From assembly GCF_003332275.1 (NCBI RefSeq), contig NZ_QOVA01000001.1, forward strand, positions 372,001-436,000: a stretch of 64,000 nt of DNA. The letters are read 5' to 3'. The notes beneath the pieces are model-generated. The model was not told the origin of the DNA. It made no database searches and worked only from the letters and a program-made list of their open reading frames with translations. This document shows, piece after piece, positions 7,862 through 18,198 of the stretch. Numbering within the stretch: the stretch's first letter is position 1; each line of letters opens with the position of its first letter. Source of the DNA: Edaphovirga cremea. GTDB taxonomy: Bacteria; Pseudomonadota; Gammaproteobacteria; Enterobacterales; Enterobacteriaceae. A program made the position numbers and the translations under genes.

Positions 7862-10551
7862 AGTTCCTCGTCAATCTCGTTGTCAAATTCTGGCGGCGTT
7901 TCCAGCGGTAATGAAAAATGAAAATGTGCGCCGCCGTCTGGCCCATTCTCGGCCCAGATGCGGCCGCCATGAACGTCAATAATGGCACGGCAAATGGCTA
8001 ATCCCAAGCCCACGCCGGGAATAGCCGACTCTTTATTTCCTCGGGCGAACTTGTCGAATATCCGGTGTTCCTCGCCGTTGAACACGCCGGGGCCGTTATC
8101 CCAGATTTCGACGTTCAGCAACGCGCCCTCTGCTCTGGCACGGATGCCCAACGTTGCCTGCGCGCCCGCATATTTGTGGGCATTTTCCAGTAAGTTGATG
8201 AGCACGCGCTCTATCAGGCTGGCATCACAGTGAATCAGCGGCAAGTCAGCCGGTAGATCAATGTCGATATGATGTGAACTGAGGGTGGTTTCCAGCATGC
8301 GCAAGGCGCTGCCCGCGATCTCCTCCAGTGACTGCCACTCCTTGCGCAGATTGAATCCACCGGATTGGATCCGCGCCATGTCGAGCAGATTATTCACCAA
8401 ACGGGTGGTACTTAAAACCTGCTGACGAATCTGATTGGCTTGCGGTGCATGGGGCGAACCTGCCGCTGCCAAATCCAGCGTGAGAATTTCCGCCTGGCCG
8501 AACAGCACCGTCAACGGTGTGCGCAAATCGTGCGATAACGCCGCCAGCAGTGAGTTGCGCAACTGCTCACGCTCGGCATCCAACCTGGCGCTTTCGGCAC
8601 TGGCTGAAAGATGCAACCGCTCCAACGCATTGGCGATCAATACCGTAAAGGTCTGCAACAGGCGCTGCTGTTCTGGCACCATTAACTGACGGATATTGGC
8701 TGGTTCAATCACCAGTAAACCAAAGGTTTGCTGCTGTGTGGATAGTGGCAGCAGTTGATAGGGCACGCCGGGCAGCGTGTCGGTTCCCGCGCCAGCAGGT
8801 GCCTGTTTGTCAAAGCTCCAGCGGGCTATCGCTTCATCCACCATCATTCCCTCATCGCCGCTCGCTACCGATTGCAGACTGCCGTCCTCCTGTGGCAGCA
8901 GGATGGCTGTTTTGGCGTGGAAACTGGAGGAGAGGAAATGCCGGCTGGTGTGGGCGACATCATCGCGGCTCAACGCCTGACTCAAACCTTTCGAGAGCTC
9001 ATAAAGATGTCGCGCACGCTGTTCGCGGTAGCGGGCTATACGCGCCTGATAACGCACACCTGCGGTCAGATTACCAATCAGAATCCCGACGATCAGCATG
9101 ACGCCGAAGGTCACCAGATATTGCACATCAGTCACCGCCAGCGATCCTCTAGGCTGGACGAAGAACAGATCAAAGCTGGCGACGTTAAGGATGGCCGCCA
9201 GCACCGACGGCCAACGACCATAGAACAGGGCGACGATAACCACACCGAGCAGGAAAACCATCACCAGATTGGCCTGGTCAAAGCCTGGGATCAGCCACAG
9301 CGAGAGTAACGTCGTCAGTGCGCAGAGGCCAATGGCAACGGCACATCCGCGCAACTGCATCTTCCATTTCTCGGTGAAGGCGCGACCATCGGCTTCCCTC
9401 GGGGCAGGCGGTGGGGGATCGTTTTCGAGAGCCACGATCACCAAATCGATATCCGGCCCGAGATGTGCCAGACGATCGGCGAAACTGGTGCGCAATTTCC
9501 AGGGCCTTTCATGACGACGGCCAATCATCACTTTGCCCAGATTGTGTTCGCGGGCGTAGCGCAGAATGGCTCTTTCTTCATTCTGTTCAGACAGCGTCGC
9601 GGTTTCCGCCCCCAGATCCTGCGCCAGTTTCAAGGCCCGCAAAATGGCGCGACGCTGCTCTTCCGGCAGTCGGTGCAGGCGCGGTGTTTCAACATAAACG
9701 GCGTGCCAGACGCAGCCGAGGCGCGCTGCCAACCGGGCGGCAACGCGAACCAGTTTTTCGTTGCCGCTGCCGTGCCCGATGCAGAGCAAAATTGCGTCTC
9801 GGGTGTGCCAGACGCGCTCTCTGCCCTGAGTATCGCGAAAAGCACGCATCTGATCGTCAACGCGATCTGCTGTTCTCCTCAGCGCCAGTTCACGCAGGGC
9901 GATGAGATTTCCCTTGCGGAAAAAATGTTCGATGGCCCGCTCGGCCTGACCGGGAATATAGACTTTGCCCTCTTTTAACCGTTGGCGAAGATCGTCTGGC
10001 GGCAAATCGACCAGCACCACTTCACTGGCCTCGTCGAACATGTGATCGGGAAGGGTTTCACGCACACGAACACCGGTGACGCCGCCGACTACATCATTAA
10101 GGCTTTCCAGATGCTGCACATTTACGGTGGTGAGTACGTCGATCCCGGCATCCAGCAGCTCTTCCACATCCTGCCAGCGCTTGGGGTGCCGCGAACCGGC
10201 GGCATTGCTGTGCGCCAGTTCATCCATCAGGATTAACGCCGGATGCCGCGCGAGGGCGGCATCCAGATCAAACTCACGCACCTGGCGACCACGGTGCTGA
10301 ATCCGTTTCAATGGCAGGAGAGGCAAACCCGTCAACAGGGCTTCGGTTTCCTGACGGCCATGGGTTTCGACCACCCCAATCAGCACGTCCAGCCCTTGTG
10401 CCCGCAGGCGTTGGGCTTCCTGCAACATGGCATAGGTTTTCCCTACCCCGGCGCAGGCACCAAAGAATACTTTTAACTGACCGCGCGGTTTTTCATTTGC
10501 CAGCGCCAGCAAGCTGTCCGGATCGGGACGTTGCTGTTCCTCATCCACCAT
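7858..10551 (-). CDS. kdpD: Sensor histidine kinase KdpD
   Basis: 897 residues (E. coli 894). In order: N-terminal KdpD domain with Walker A GACAGVGKT (31-39) and Walker-B-like ILMDELAH, a universal-stress-like domain (to about 370), four hydrophobic segments (about 400-500), a GAF-like region, the H-box SHDLRTPLT, and the kinase ATPase with N-box NLLENAHKYA, NGPG and GVGLGLAI. It is an inner-membrane sensor that phosphorylates or dephosphorylates KdpE in response to K+ and ionic strength. kdpC ends 18 bases before its start. Confidence 0.97.
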   Translation of the reverse strand: MVDEEQQRPDPDSLLALANEKPRGQLKVFFGACAGVGKTYAMLQEAQRLRAQGLDVLIGVVETHGRQETEALLTGLPLLPLKRIQHRGRQVREFDLDAALARHPALILMDELAHSNAAGSRHPKRWQDVEELLDAGIDVLTTVNVQHLESLNDVVGGVTGVRVRETLPDHMFDEASEVVLVDLPPDDLRQRLKEGKVYIPGQAERAIEHFFRKGNLIALRELALRRTADRVDDQMRAFRDTQGRERVWHTRDAILLCIGHGSGNEKLVRVAARLAARLGCVWHAVYVETPRLHRLPEEQRRAILRALKLAQDLGAETATLSEQNEERAILRYAREHNLGKVMIGRRHERPWKLRTSFADRLAHLGPDIDLVIVALENDPPPPAPREADGRAFTEKWKMQLRGCAVAIGLCALTTLLSLWLIPGFDQANLVMVFLLGVVIVALFYGRWPSVLAAILNVASFDLFFVQPRGSLAVTDVQYLVTFGVMLIVGILIGNLTAGVRYQARIARYREQRARHLYELSKGLSQALSRDDVAHTSRHFLSSSFHAKTAILLPQEDGSLQSVASGDEGMMVDEAIARWSFDKQAPAGAGTDTLPGVPYQLLPLSTQQQTFGLLVIEPANIRQLMVPEQQRLLQTFTVLIANALERLHLSASAESARLDAEREQLRNSLLAALSHDLRTPLTVLFGQAEILTLDLAAAGSPHAPQANQIRQQVLSTTRLVNNLLDMARIQSGGFNLRKEWQSLEEIAGSALRMLETTLSSHHIDIDLPADLPLIHCDASLIERVLINLLENAHKYAGAQATLGIRARAEGALLNVEIWDNGPGVFNGEEHRIFDKFARGNKESAIPGVGLGLAICRAIIDVHGGRIWAENGPDGGAHFHFSLPLETPPEFDNEIDEEL

Positions 10552-10569
10552 GATTCATCCTTAAGGCTG

Positions 10570-11142
10570 TCAGGGCTGGCTTTCGTCGAGCGCCCGGTTC
10601 AGCAGCAGCACATTCACTACCGGCTCACCGAAGAAATCTGGCATCGGTTTGACGGTATTCTCATCAATCAATTTCTGCACCTGCGAGAGCGGAAGTCCAC
10701 GCTGGCTGGCGATACGGGGTGCCTGCCACTGCGCCGCCTCAGGTGAAATCTGCGGGTCAAGACCGCTGCCCGACGCCGTGACCAAATCCACTGGCACCGT
10801 GGCGGAACTTTGCCCATTGGCAGCGCGAAGTGCCGCAATGCGCTCGGCGATCGCCTGATCCAACGCCGGGTTGGTGATAGCCAGATTACTGCCACCTGAT
10901 GCTAACGCATTATAGGGCGTTCCGCTGGTGGCGGAAGGCCGGCCCCAAAAATAGTCTGGGCGGGTAAATTGCTGGCCGATCAGCGCCGAGCCGACGGGTT
11001 TGCCCGCCACAGAAATAATTGAACCCGCGGCTTTATTCGCGAACAGCAGTTGCGACAGGCCAGTGGTCAGCAACGGGTAGGCAATGCCGGTAATCAGCGT
11101 TAGCAGGATCATCAGCACCAGAGAGGGACGTATATAAGACAT
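10570..11142 (-). CDS. kdpC: Potassium-transporting ATPase subunit KdpC
   Basis: 190 residues, the same size as E. coli KdpC. One N-terminal membrane helix (about residues 7-30) is followed by a periplasmic domain with the family signatures LIGQQF, YFWGRPSA and VPVDLVTASGSGLDP. KdpC stabilises the KdpFABC complex and modulates ATP-driven K+ uptake. It lies 17 bases after kdpB. Confidence 0.97.
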   Translation of the reverse strand: MSYIRPSLVLMILLTLITGIAYPLLTTGLSQLLFANKAAGSIISVAGKPVGSALIGQQFTRPDYFWGRPSATSGTPYNALASGGSNLAITNPALDQAIAERIAALRAANGQSSATVPVDLVTASGSGLDPQISPEAAQWQAPRIASQRGLPLSQVQKLIDENTVKPMPDFFGEPVVNVLLLNRALDESQP

Positions 11143-11159
11143 AGCAGATTTCCTTAACG

Positions 11160-13226
11160 TTAGCCGATACTTAACAGCGTGAGGATCACATCAATCAATT
11201 TGATTCCGGCAAAGGGCACCAGTAATCCCCCGAGACCGTAGATCCACAAATTACGACGCAACAGTGCCGCAGCGCTCATCGGCTTATAGCTCACACCTTG
11301 TAATGCGAGGGGGATCAGAAACACAATCACCAACGCATTGAAGATAACCGCAGACATAATGGCCGATGCCGGTGAATGCAGATGCATCACATTCAGCGCA
11401 TTCAGTTGCGGATAGGTCGCCGCAAACGCTGCCGGAATGATGGCAAAATATTTGGCGACATCATTGGCGATACTGAACGTGGTCAGCGATCCCCGGGTCA
11501 TCAGCATCTGTTTGCCAATGTGCACCACTTCAATAAGTTTGGTCGGATTTGAGTCGAGATCGACCATGTTCCCGGCTTCTTTGGCTGCCTGTGTTCCCGA
11601 GTTCATGGCGACTGCCACATCGGCCTGAGCCAGCGCCGGAGCATCATTGGTGCCGTCACCGGTCATGGCGACCAGGCGCCCTTCGCCCTGATACTGGCGG
11701 ATCAGCGCCAGTTTGGCTTCCGGCGTGGCCTCGGCCAGAAAATCGTCCACCCCGGCTTCCGCAGCAATGGCGGCTGCGGTCAGACGGTTGTCGCCGGTGA
11801 TCATCACCGTTTTGATACCCATTTTGCGCAGTTCGGCAAAACGCTCTTTGATCCCACCTTTCACAATATCTTTCAGTTCTACAACACCGAGCACTTTCAC
11901 CCCATCAACCACTACCAGCGGGGTGCCGCCTTTTCGCGCCACGGTTTCCACCATTTCGTCAACGGCGCGTGGGAACTGGCCCTGATTGGATTCCACATGA
12001 CGTTGAATTGCATCCACGGCACCTTTGCGGATACTGCGATCCTGCACATTTACACCGCTCATCCGGGTTTGTGCGGAGAAGGGCACGAACGTGGCGTTGA
12101 GCGAATGCAGATCGCGTTCGCGCAGATTGAAACGCTGCTTGGCCAGAACGACAATACTGCGGCCTTCCGGCGTTTCATCCGCCAGTGAAGAAAGCTGCGC
12201 GGCGTCCGCCAGTTCCTGTTCTGTTACACCCGGTACCGGTAAAAATTGTGACGCCTGACGGTTGCCGAGAGTGATCGTGCCGGTCTTGTCCAGCAGGAGC
12301 ACATCAACATCCCCTGCGGCTTCAACGGCACGGCCACTGGTGGCAATCACGTTGGCTCCCAGCATCCGGCTCATCCCTGCCACACCAATGGCCGAGAGCA
12401 ATCCGCCGATAGTGGTTGGGATCAGGCAAACCAGCAGCGCGACCAGCACGGTGATGGTCACCGGCGATCCGGCGTGGCTGGCTTGCACGCTGAAATAGGA
12501 AAACGGGTAAAGCGTCGCCGTTGCCAGTAAAAACACAATCGTCAGTGCAACCAACAAAATCGTCAGCGCCACTTCATTGGGGGTTTTGCGACGTTTGGCC
12601 CCTTCGACCATGGCGATCATGCGATCGAGAAAGGTTTCGCCCGGATTCACGCTGCACTGCACCACCAGCCAATCTGACAAGACGCGGGTGCCGCCAGTGA
12701 CGGAGGAGAAGTCACCACCCGATTCGCGGATGACCGGCGCGGATTCACCGGTAATGGCACTTTCATCCACCGAGGCTCCGCCCTCCAACACTTCGCCGTC
12801 GCAGGGAACGGTATCCCCGGCTTCAATCAGTACCCAGTCGCCCTTGCGCAATGTATCGGCAGAGACTTTCTCTGTTTTTGCGTCATGTTTAGGGTCGGAC
12901 AATTTTTTTGCCCAACTGGTTTTCTTCACACCTTTCAGGCTTTCTGCCTGTGCCTTGCTGCGTCCTTCGGCCAGCGCTTCGGCGAAGTTGGCGAATAACA
13001 CCGTGAACCAGAGCCACAGTGAAACACCACCCGTAAAACCGGCATCACCATGAGTCTGACCGGCGAGGATCGCCAACCAGATCACCGTGGTCAAAATGCT
13101 GCCAAGATAAACCACAAACATCACCGGATTACGCCACTGGATGCGCGGATTCAGTTTTTTAACCGCATCCAGCAGGGCGATACGGACCAGTCGGGGTTCA
13201 AACAGTGCGCGTTGCTTGCGTGTCAT
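11160..13226 (-). CDS. kdpB: Potassium-transporting ATPase ATP-binding subunit KdpB
   Basis: 688 residues from [11 protein letters not shown]. It is the P-type ATPase subunit: phosphorylation loop [13 protein letters not shown], actuator TGESAPV, hinge [17 protein letters not shown] and membrane segments at both ends. The frame is open to 13250, but homology and the ribosome site (ggagagaga, minus strand) support 13226. It couples ATP hydrolysis to K+ transfer through KdpA at high affinity. Confidence 0.97.
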   Translation of the reverse strand: MTRKQRALFEPRLVRIALLDAVKKLNPRIQWRNPVMFVVYLGSILTTVIWLAILAGQTHGDAGFTGGVSLWLWFTVLFANFAEALAEGRSKAQAESLKGVKKTSWAKKLSDPKHDAKTEKVSADTLRKGDWVLIEAGDTVPCDGEVLEGGASVDESAITGESAPVIRESGGDFSSVTGGTRVLSDWLVVQCSVNPGETFLDRMIAMVEGAKRRKTPNEVALTILLVALTIVFLLATATLYPFSYFSVQASHAGSPVTITVLVALLVCLIPTTIGGLLSAIGVAGMSRMLGANVIATSGRAVEAAGDVDVLLLDKTGTITLGNRQASQFLPVPGVTEQELADAAQLSSLADETPEGRSIVVLAKQRFNLRERDLHSLNATFVPFSAQTRMSGVNVQDRSIRKGAVDAIQRHVESNQGQFPRAVDEMVETVARKGGTPLVVVDGVKVLGVVELKDIVKGGIKERFAELRKMGIKTVMITGDNRLTAAAIAAEAGVDDFLAEATPEAKLALIRQYQGEGRLVAMTGDGTNDAPALAQADVAVAMNSGTQAAKEAGNMVDLDSNPTKLIEVVHIGKQMLMTRGSLTTFSIANDVAKYFAIIPAAFAATYPQLNALNVMHLHSPASAIMSAVIFNALVIVFLIPLALQGVSYKPMSAAALLRRNLWIYGLGGLLVPFAGIKLIDVILTLLSIG

Positions 13227-13249
13227 ACTCTTTCTCTCTCTCCACAGCA

Positions 13250-14938
13250 TCAGTGAGCTAACCAGACTTGCAGATGTTCGGCGACCGGCCCCAGCGCCAG
13301 CGCCGGAATAAAGGTCAACGCACCCACCAGCAATACCGTGCCGACCAATAACCCGATGAACAGCGGGCCACTGGTTGGCAGGGTGCCATTTCCTGCTGAC
13401 TGACGTTTCTTCGCTGCCAGCGAACCGGCGATAGCCATGACGGGAACGATCACACCAAAGCGCCCGACGAACATCGCTATCGCCAGCAGCATGTTGTAGA
13501 ACGGCGTATTGACGCTGAGCCCACCAAAGGCGCTACCGTTGTTGTTGGCCGCCGAGGAGACGGCGTACAGCACTTCACTGAAACCATGTGCGCCAGGGTT
13601 AAGGATCCCCGCGCGGCCTGACTCGGTGGCTAGTGCCAACGCAGTACCCAGCAAGACCAGCGTCGGGGTGACCAAAATCGCCAGCGCCGTCATTTTCATG
13701 TCGAACACATCGATTTTTTTACCGAGATATTCTGGAGTGCGGCCAATCATCAGACCGGCAATGAATACCGTCAGCAACACGAACAGCAGCATGCCGTACA
13801 GACCAGAGCCCACGCCGCCGAACACCACTTCACCAATCTGCATCAGCCACATTGGCACCATGCCACCCATGGCGGTGAAAGAGTCGTGCATGGCGTTGAC
13901 TGCACCGCACGAGGCGGCAGTAGTAATTACTGCAAACAGGCTGGTGGAGAGAATCCCGAAGCGTGACTCCTTGCCTTCCATATTGATGTTGCTGTCAGCA
14001 CCCAAGGGCATCAGGTGCGGATTTCCCGCCTGTTCGGCGTACATCACCACCCCAACAGCGACGACAAAAATCAGCGTCATCGCCCAAAGCAGTGCATGCC
14101 CCTGACGGTCATCGCCCACAGCCTGACCGAACGAGAAACACAGGGCACAGGGGATCAGGAAGATCGCCAGCATCTGCACGAAGTTGCTGAGCGCCGTCGG
14201 GTTCTCAAAGGGATGCGCCGAGTTGGCGCCAAAGAAACCGCCCCCGTTGGTACCGAGCATTTTTATCGCTTCCTGCGATGCCACGGGCCCCATCGGCAGG
14301 ATCTGTTCGCTGCCCTCAAGCGTGATCACATGTTGGTATGGCGCGAAGTTCTGCAATACGCCCTGACTGATCATCACCAACGCAATCACCAGCGCCAAAG
14401 GCACCAGCACATAGAGTGTGATGCGCAATAAATCTACCCAGGCGTTACCGACCGTACTGGACGAGCGGCGGGCGAAAGCACGAATCAGCGCAAACGCCAC
14501 GGCGATCCCGGTCGCGGCAGACAGGAAATTCTGCACGCTCAAACCAACCATCTGGCTGAGATAGCTTAGGGTGTTTTCGCCGCTGTAGGCTTGCCAGTTG
14601 GTATTGGTGACAAAACTGACGGCGGTATTCATCGCCAGATCCCAACTCATACCTGGCATATGTTGCGGATTGAGCGGTAACGATCCCTGGGTCATCAACA
14701 GGACCATCAGCAAAATCAGGCCCAGCAGATTAAAGATGAGGATCGCCAGCGTGTATTGCCACCAGTTCATCTCCTCATTTTTTACCTGCGCACAACGCCA
14801 AACACCTTGCTCAAATTTTTGCAACGCAGGATAAGGCTCACCCTCAATCAGGCGCGCCAGAAAGCTGCCCAGCGGTTTTGCCAGTACCATCAATATCAGT
14901 AGATACGTCGCGATAAGCAGGAACCCGGATGCTGCCAT
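13250..14938 (-). CDS. kdpA: Potassium-transporting ATPase potassium-binding subunit KdpA
   Basis: 562 residues (E. coli 557), very hydrophobic with about ten membrane segments. Selectivity-filter type motifs are visible, including [20 protein letters not shown] and [13 protein letters not shown]. It is the channel-like K+ binding subunit in the inner membrane. Its ATG directly follows the kdpF stop (TAAATG), and its ribosome site lies inside kdpF. Confidence 0.97.
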   Translation of the reverse strand: MAASGFLLIATYLLILMVLAKPLGSFLARLIEGEPYPALQKFEQGVWRCAQVKNEEMNWWQYTLAILIFNLLGLILLMVLLMTQGSLPLNPQHMPGMSWDLAMNTAVSFVTNTNWQAYSGENTLSYLSQMVGLSVQNFLSAATGIAVAFALIRAFARRSSSTVGNAWVDLLRITLYVLVPLALVIALVMISQGVLQNFAPYQHVITLEGSEQILPMGPVASQEAIKMLGTNGGGFFGANSAHPFENPTALSNFVQMLAIFLIPCALCFSFGQAVGDDRQGHALLWAMTLIFVVAVGVVMYAEQAGNPHLMPLGADSNINMEGKESRFGILSTSLFAVITTAASCGAVNAMHDSFTAMGGMVPMWLMQIGEVVFGGVGSGLYGMLLFVLLTVFIAGLMIGRTPEYLGKKIDVFDMKMTALAILVTPTLVLLGTALALATESGRAGILNPGAHGFSEVLYAVSSAANNNGSAFGGLSVNTPFYNMLLAIAMFVGRFGVIVPVMAIAGSLAAKKRQSAGNGTLPTSGPLFIGLLVGTVLLVGALTFIPALALGPVAEHLQVWLAH

Positions 14939-15028
14939 TTAAAACTCCTCCGCATTCAGCAGGGCATAAACCAGATAGGCCAGCAGCAACAGAACCAGCA
15001 GCGCACTCAAAATAACGCTGAAACTCAC
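14939..15028 (-). CDS. kdpF: KdpF small membrane subunit
   Basis: 29 codons from a GTG start, read as MSFSVILSALLVLLLLAYLV followed by YALLNAEEF. It is a single hydrophobic helix matching the 29-residue E. coli KdpF in its YLVYALxNAExF tail. A ggagg ribosome site lies 7 bases upstream. KdpF stabilises the KdpABC complex. It is the first gene of the operon. Confidence 0.93.
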   Translation of the reverse strand: MSFSVILSALLVLLLLAYLVYALLNAEEF

Positions 15029-15354
15029 GATCCACCTCCACAGGTGATTTTTTTGATAGCGCCAGAATAGGAAACGGCAGGAAAAGATAGTGATAAAAAA
15101 GCAGGGAGGGGTGTAAAGAAAGTATAAAAATAACCTTAATTTAACTATTGATAAGTTTGTTTTTAACTTTTATGTAACTCACTTACGGGGTTTTTAGGAA
15201 TTCGTGCACTTTTTCGACGCTTATGTGGTCGGATGAGTAGTAAAATTACACAAAATGCGGTAAAGTTTTGCTCAGTTTCCGATTGGTTCTGCTCGGTGCA
15301 CCCGATGCCATTGTGAAAATTTTATTGTTAAGACCTATTTTAAGGAGGATCTCA
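15029..15354. other. kdpF-ybfA divergent intergenic region
   Basis: This 326-base gap holds the kdp control region (KdpE-like site listed separately), an AT-rich stretch at 15120-15180, and the ybfA leader ending in an AAGGAGG ribosome site at 15342-15348. I see no further gene. Confidence 0.6.
15109..15131 (-). promoter_or_regulatory. Predicted KdpE-binding site of kdpFABC
   Basis: The minus strand reads TTTTTATACTTTCTTTACAC followed by C residues. From memory this is nearly identical to the known E. coli kdp operator (TTTTTATACTTTTTTTACAC). It lies about 85-100 bases upstream of the kdpF start. Confidence 0.75.
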
Positions 15355-15561
15355 ATGAACGTTTATACCGCTTTCCCCAGGCACCGGATTCTTCTGCGTC
15401 GCTGCGTTGCCATGATTGTGGGTGTACTGGCATTGCCAGTGATGTTATTCCGCAGCGATCGCGCGCGCTTTTACAGCTATTTACACCGTGTCTGGTCGAA
15501 AACCAGTGACAAACCGGTATGGCTTGCCCAATCAGAATTGGGTGCACAGGAATTTTATTGA
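15355..15561 (+). CDS. ybfA: YbfA family small membrane protein
   Basis: 68 residues, the same length as E. coli YbfA and near-identical in the C-terminal half ([20 protein letters not shown]). One central hydrophobic segment (about residues 16-32) suggests an inner-membrane protein. A strong AAGGAGG ribosome site precedes the ATG. It is divergent from kdpF, as in E. coli. Function unknown to me. Confidence 0.92.
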   Translation: MNVYTAFPRHRILLRRCVAMIVGVLALPVMLFRSDRARFYSYLHRVWSKTSDKPVWLAQSELGAQEFY

Positions 15562-15600
15562 TCCCTGTTGCTGAATAAGAGTTCTGCCCGCATTAAAATG

Positions 15601-15632
15601 GAAAAACCCCGATCTGCTGATTGGGGTTTTTC
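15601..15632. terminator. Terminator after ybfA
   Basis: Arms gaaaaacccc (15601-15610) and ggggtttttc (15623-15632) form a perfect 10-base stem flanked by A and T runs, 40 bases after the ybfA stop. Confidence 0.85.
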
Positions 15633-15717
15633 ATTTTTAGCTTTCAACCACAGACCGCCATCAACGGTGTAATGTCATCTACACTTTTAAGATGCCAAGC
15701 AATGTCAGGAGTTGCCA

Positions 15718-16671
15718 ATGAGTGACCAAATTCCAGTGGGAATCAGTGCCTGTCTGCTCGGGGACAACGTGCGTTTTGATGGCGGCCATAAACGTCTGGC
15801 GTTTGCGGTTGAACAACTGGCACCGTATGTGCGTTTTGAAGCTGTTTGCCCGGAAATGGCGATTGGCTTACCGACGCCGAGACCCGCACTGCGTCTGGTA
15901 AAAGGAGCCGGTGAGGTGATGCTGCGCCATAGCAATGACGCCACGATCGACGTGACTCAGGCGATGCAGCAGTTCTCTGAAAAGAAAATCGCCGCTTTGA
16001 ATCATCTGTGCGGTTACATCGTCTGCGCCAAATCGCCCAGTTGTGGCATGGAGCGGGTGAGGGTTTATAGCGAAAAAGGCGACAGTGCGCGCAAAAGTGG
16101 GGTTGGTCTGTTTACCGCAGAACTGCTCAGGCAAATGCCCTGGCTACCGGTGGAAGAGGATGGCCGCCTGACCGATCCCATGCTGCGTGAGAATTTTGTC
16201 GAGCGGGTATTCGCACTTTATGAACTCAATATGTTGTGGAAAAAAGGGCTGACCCGTGGCCGGTTGATGGCGTTTCACAGCCGTTATAAATTGTCGCTGC
16301 TGGCGCATTCGCAGCCTGAATACCGCGAATTGGGCCGTTTCGTGGCGGCGATGGATACCTGGGATTCCCTGGAGGATTTCGCGGTTGAATACCGCAGTCG
16401 TCTTATGACATTGCTGACCCATAAAACGACGCGCCGTAATCACACCAATGTGTTAATGCATGTGCAGGGGTATTTTCGTCGTCAACTCAGTTCCCCACAG
16501 CGCCAGGAATTGACACAACTGATCGACCGCTACCGGCAGGGTATTCAGCCGTTGCTGGCGCCCATCACGCTACTGAAGCATTACATGGCTGAATATCCGG
16601 ACAGTTATCTGGCCGAACAGCGCTACTTTGAACCTTACCCGGAAGCGCTGCGCTTGCGTTATGGTCACTAG
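15718..16671 (+). CDS. DUF523-DUF1722 protein (YbgA-like with N-terminal DUF523 domain)
   Basis: 317 residues from the ATG placed 6 bases after an AGGAG site; a TTG two codons earlier is too close to that site. The N-terminal 150 residues are DUF523, with cysteine motifs ISACLLGDNVRFDGGHK, EAVCPE and CAKSPSCGMERVRVY; the C-terminal 160 residues match E. coli YbgA (DUF1722), which lacks the first domain. DUF523 proteins include the iron-sulfur thiouracil desulfurase TudS, so these cysteines may bind a cluster (inference). phrB follows after 55 bases, as ybgA-phr do in E. coli. Confidence 0.9.
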   Translation: MSDQIPVGISACLLGDNVRFDGGHKRLAFAVEQLAPYVRFEAVCPEMAIGLPTPRPALRLVKGAGEVMLRHSNDATIDVTQAMQQFSEKKIAALNHLCGYIVCAKSPSCGMERVRVYSEKGDSARKSGVGLFTAELLRQMPWLPVEEDGRLTDPMLRENFVERVFALYELNMLWKKGLTRGRLMAFHSRYKLSLLAHSQPEYRELGRFVAAMDTWDSLEDFAVEYRSRLMTLLTHKTTRRNHTNVLMHVQGYFRRQLSSPQRQELTQLIDRYRQGIQPLLAPITLLKHYMAEYPDSYLAEQRYFEPYPEALRLRYGH

Positions 16672-16726
16672 CTGCCCGCTGTCGTGCAGTAATCCCCAAG
16701 TATGAAGGGTATATAAGGATATTTTT

Positions 16727-18172
16727 ATGACCACGCATCTGGTCTGGTTCCGAAACGATCTGCGAGTAACTGATAACCGTGCACTTTCCGCCGCCTGTGA
16801 GCAAATCGATGCTGATGTAAAAGCGGTATTTATCGCCACACCTCAGCAATGGCAGGCTCACGGGATGGCACCGCGTCAGGCGGCTTTTATCTATCAGAAC
16901 TTGCAGGCATTACAGTCGGCGCTGGCGGAACGGGGTATAGAACTCCATTACCATCAGTGTGACGACTTCGGACAAAGCGTCGACTGGTTGGCTGATTTTT
17001 GTCAGCAACAGCAGGTCGATCGCCTTTTCTATAATCGCCAGTATGAAATTAATGAGCGTCTGCGTGATGATGCGCTTGAAAAGGCCCTCACAGGGCAGGT
17101 GATTTGCCAGAGTTTTGATGACAGCTTGCTGCTACCGCCGGGGAGTGTAAGAACCGGCAGCGGTGAGATGTACAAAGTCTATACGCCATTTCGCAAGGCG
17201 TTCTTGCAGCGATTGACGGAGTCAGACAGCCGTTCGCTTCCCGCCCCGAGAAAGCGTTCTGCACAGGGCGTCACCCGGTATCCGCTGACGCCTTTTGCTA
17301 TGCCGCAGGCTACGGTTGACGAAATGTTCCCGGCGGGTGAGGAGGCTGCCTTGGCGCAATTGCGCAGCTTCTGCCGCGAGCGGGTGCAGGATTATCTGAC
17401 GCAACGCGATCTCCCCGCCATTGATGGCACCAGCAAGATTTCGCCTTATCTGGCGGTGGGCGTGCTTTCTCCCCGGCAGTGTTTCAATCGCCTGCGCACC
17501 GAGTGCCCAGACGTGTTGGACAAAAGCGACGGCGGCGCATTCGGTTGGCTCAATGAATTGATATGGCGCGAGTTTTATCGCCACCTATTGGTCGCCTGGC
17601 CACGTTTGTGCAAACACCAGCCGTTCGTTGACTGGACGCAAAATGTTCGCTGGCGTGATATTCCCGGTGCGTTGCACGCGTGGCAGGAAGGGAAAACCGG
17701 CTATCCGATTGTTGATGCAGCTATGCGTCAACTGAATAAAACTGGTTGGATGCATAATCGGCTGCGCATGATTGTGGCCAGTTTTTTGGTAAAAGATCTG
17801 CTTATCGACTGGCGAGCGGGTGAGCGGTATTTCATGGCGCAATTGCTGGATGGCGATCTGGCGGCGAATAATGGTGGCTGGCAGTGGGCGGCGTCCACGG
17901 GCACTGACGCGGCACCGTATTTCCGCATTTTCAATCCTACCACGCAAGGCGAGCGGTTCGATCCGCAGGGACGTTTTATCCGCCAATGGTTGCCGGAACT
18001 GGCCGATGTACCAGAAAGTGACATTCATCAACCCCATAGGTGGGCGGAGCGCCAGCAGCGCGTGCTAGACTATCCCTCCCCGCTGGTGGATCACTCGCAG
18101 GCGCGTAAAGAAACATTGGCAGCATTTGAGGCGGCAAAAAGCCACGCTCACTCTGCATTCGGCGAGGGATAA
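16727..18172 (+). CDS. phrB: Deoxyribodipyrimidine photolyase
   Basis: 481 residues (E. coli 472). The N-terminal photolyase domain binds the antenna cofactor (MTTHLVWFRNDLRVTDNRAL). The C-terminal FAD domain carries WREFYRHLL, TGYPIVDAAMRQL, GWMHNRLRMIVASFL and the family signature NGGWQWAASTGTDAAPYFR. It repairs cyclobutane pyrimidine dimers using light. It is probably co-transcribed with the preceding DUF523-DUF1722 gene. Confidence 0.97.
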   Translation: MTTHLVWFRNDLRVTDNRALSAACEQIDADVKAVFIATPQQWQAHGMAPRQAAFIYQNLQALQSALAERGIELHYHQCDDFGQSVDWLADFCQQQQVDRLFYNRQYEINERLRDDALEKALTGQVICQSFDDSLLLPPGSVRTGSGEMYKVYTPFRKAFLQRLTESDSRSLPAPRKRSAQGVTRYPLTPFAMPQATVDEMFPAGEEAALAQLRSFCRERVQDYLTQRDLPAIDGTSKISPYLAVGVLSPRQCFNRLRTECPDVLDKSDGGAFGWLNELIWREFYRHLLVAWPRLCKHQPFVDWTQNVRWRDIPGALHAWQEGKTGYPIVDAAMRQLNKTGWMHNRLRMIVASFLVKDLLIDWRAGERYFMAQLLDGDLAANNGGWQWAASTGTDAAPYFRIFNPTTQGERFDPQGRFIRQWLPELADVPESDIHQPHRWAERQQRVLDYPSPLVDHSQARKETLAAFEAAKSHAHSAFGEG

Positions 18173-18198
18173 ATGGTTTTACAGCAAGGAGCTGGGTA

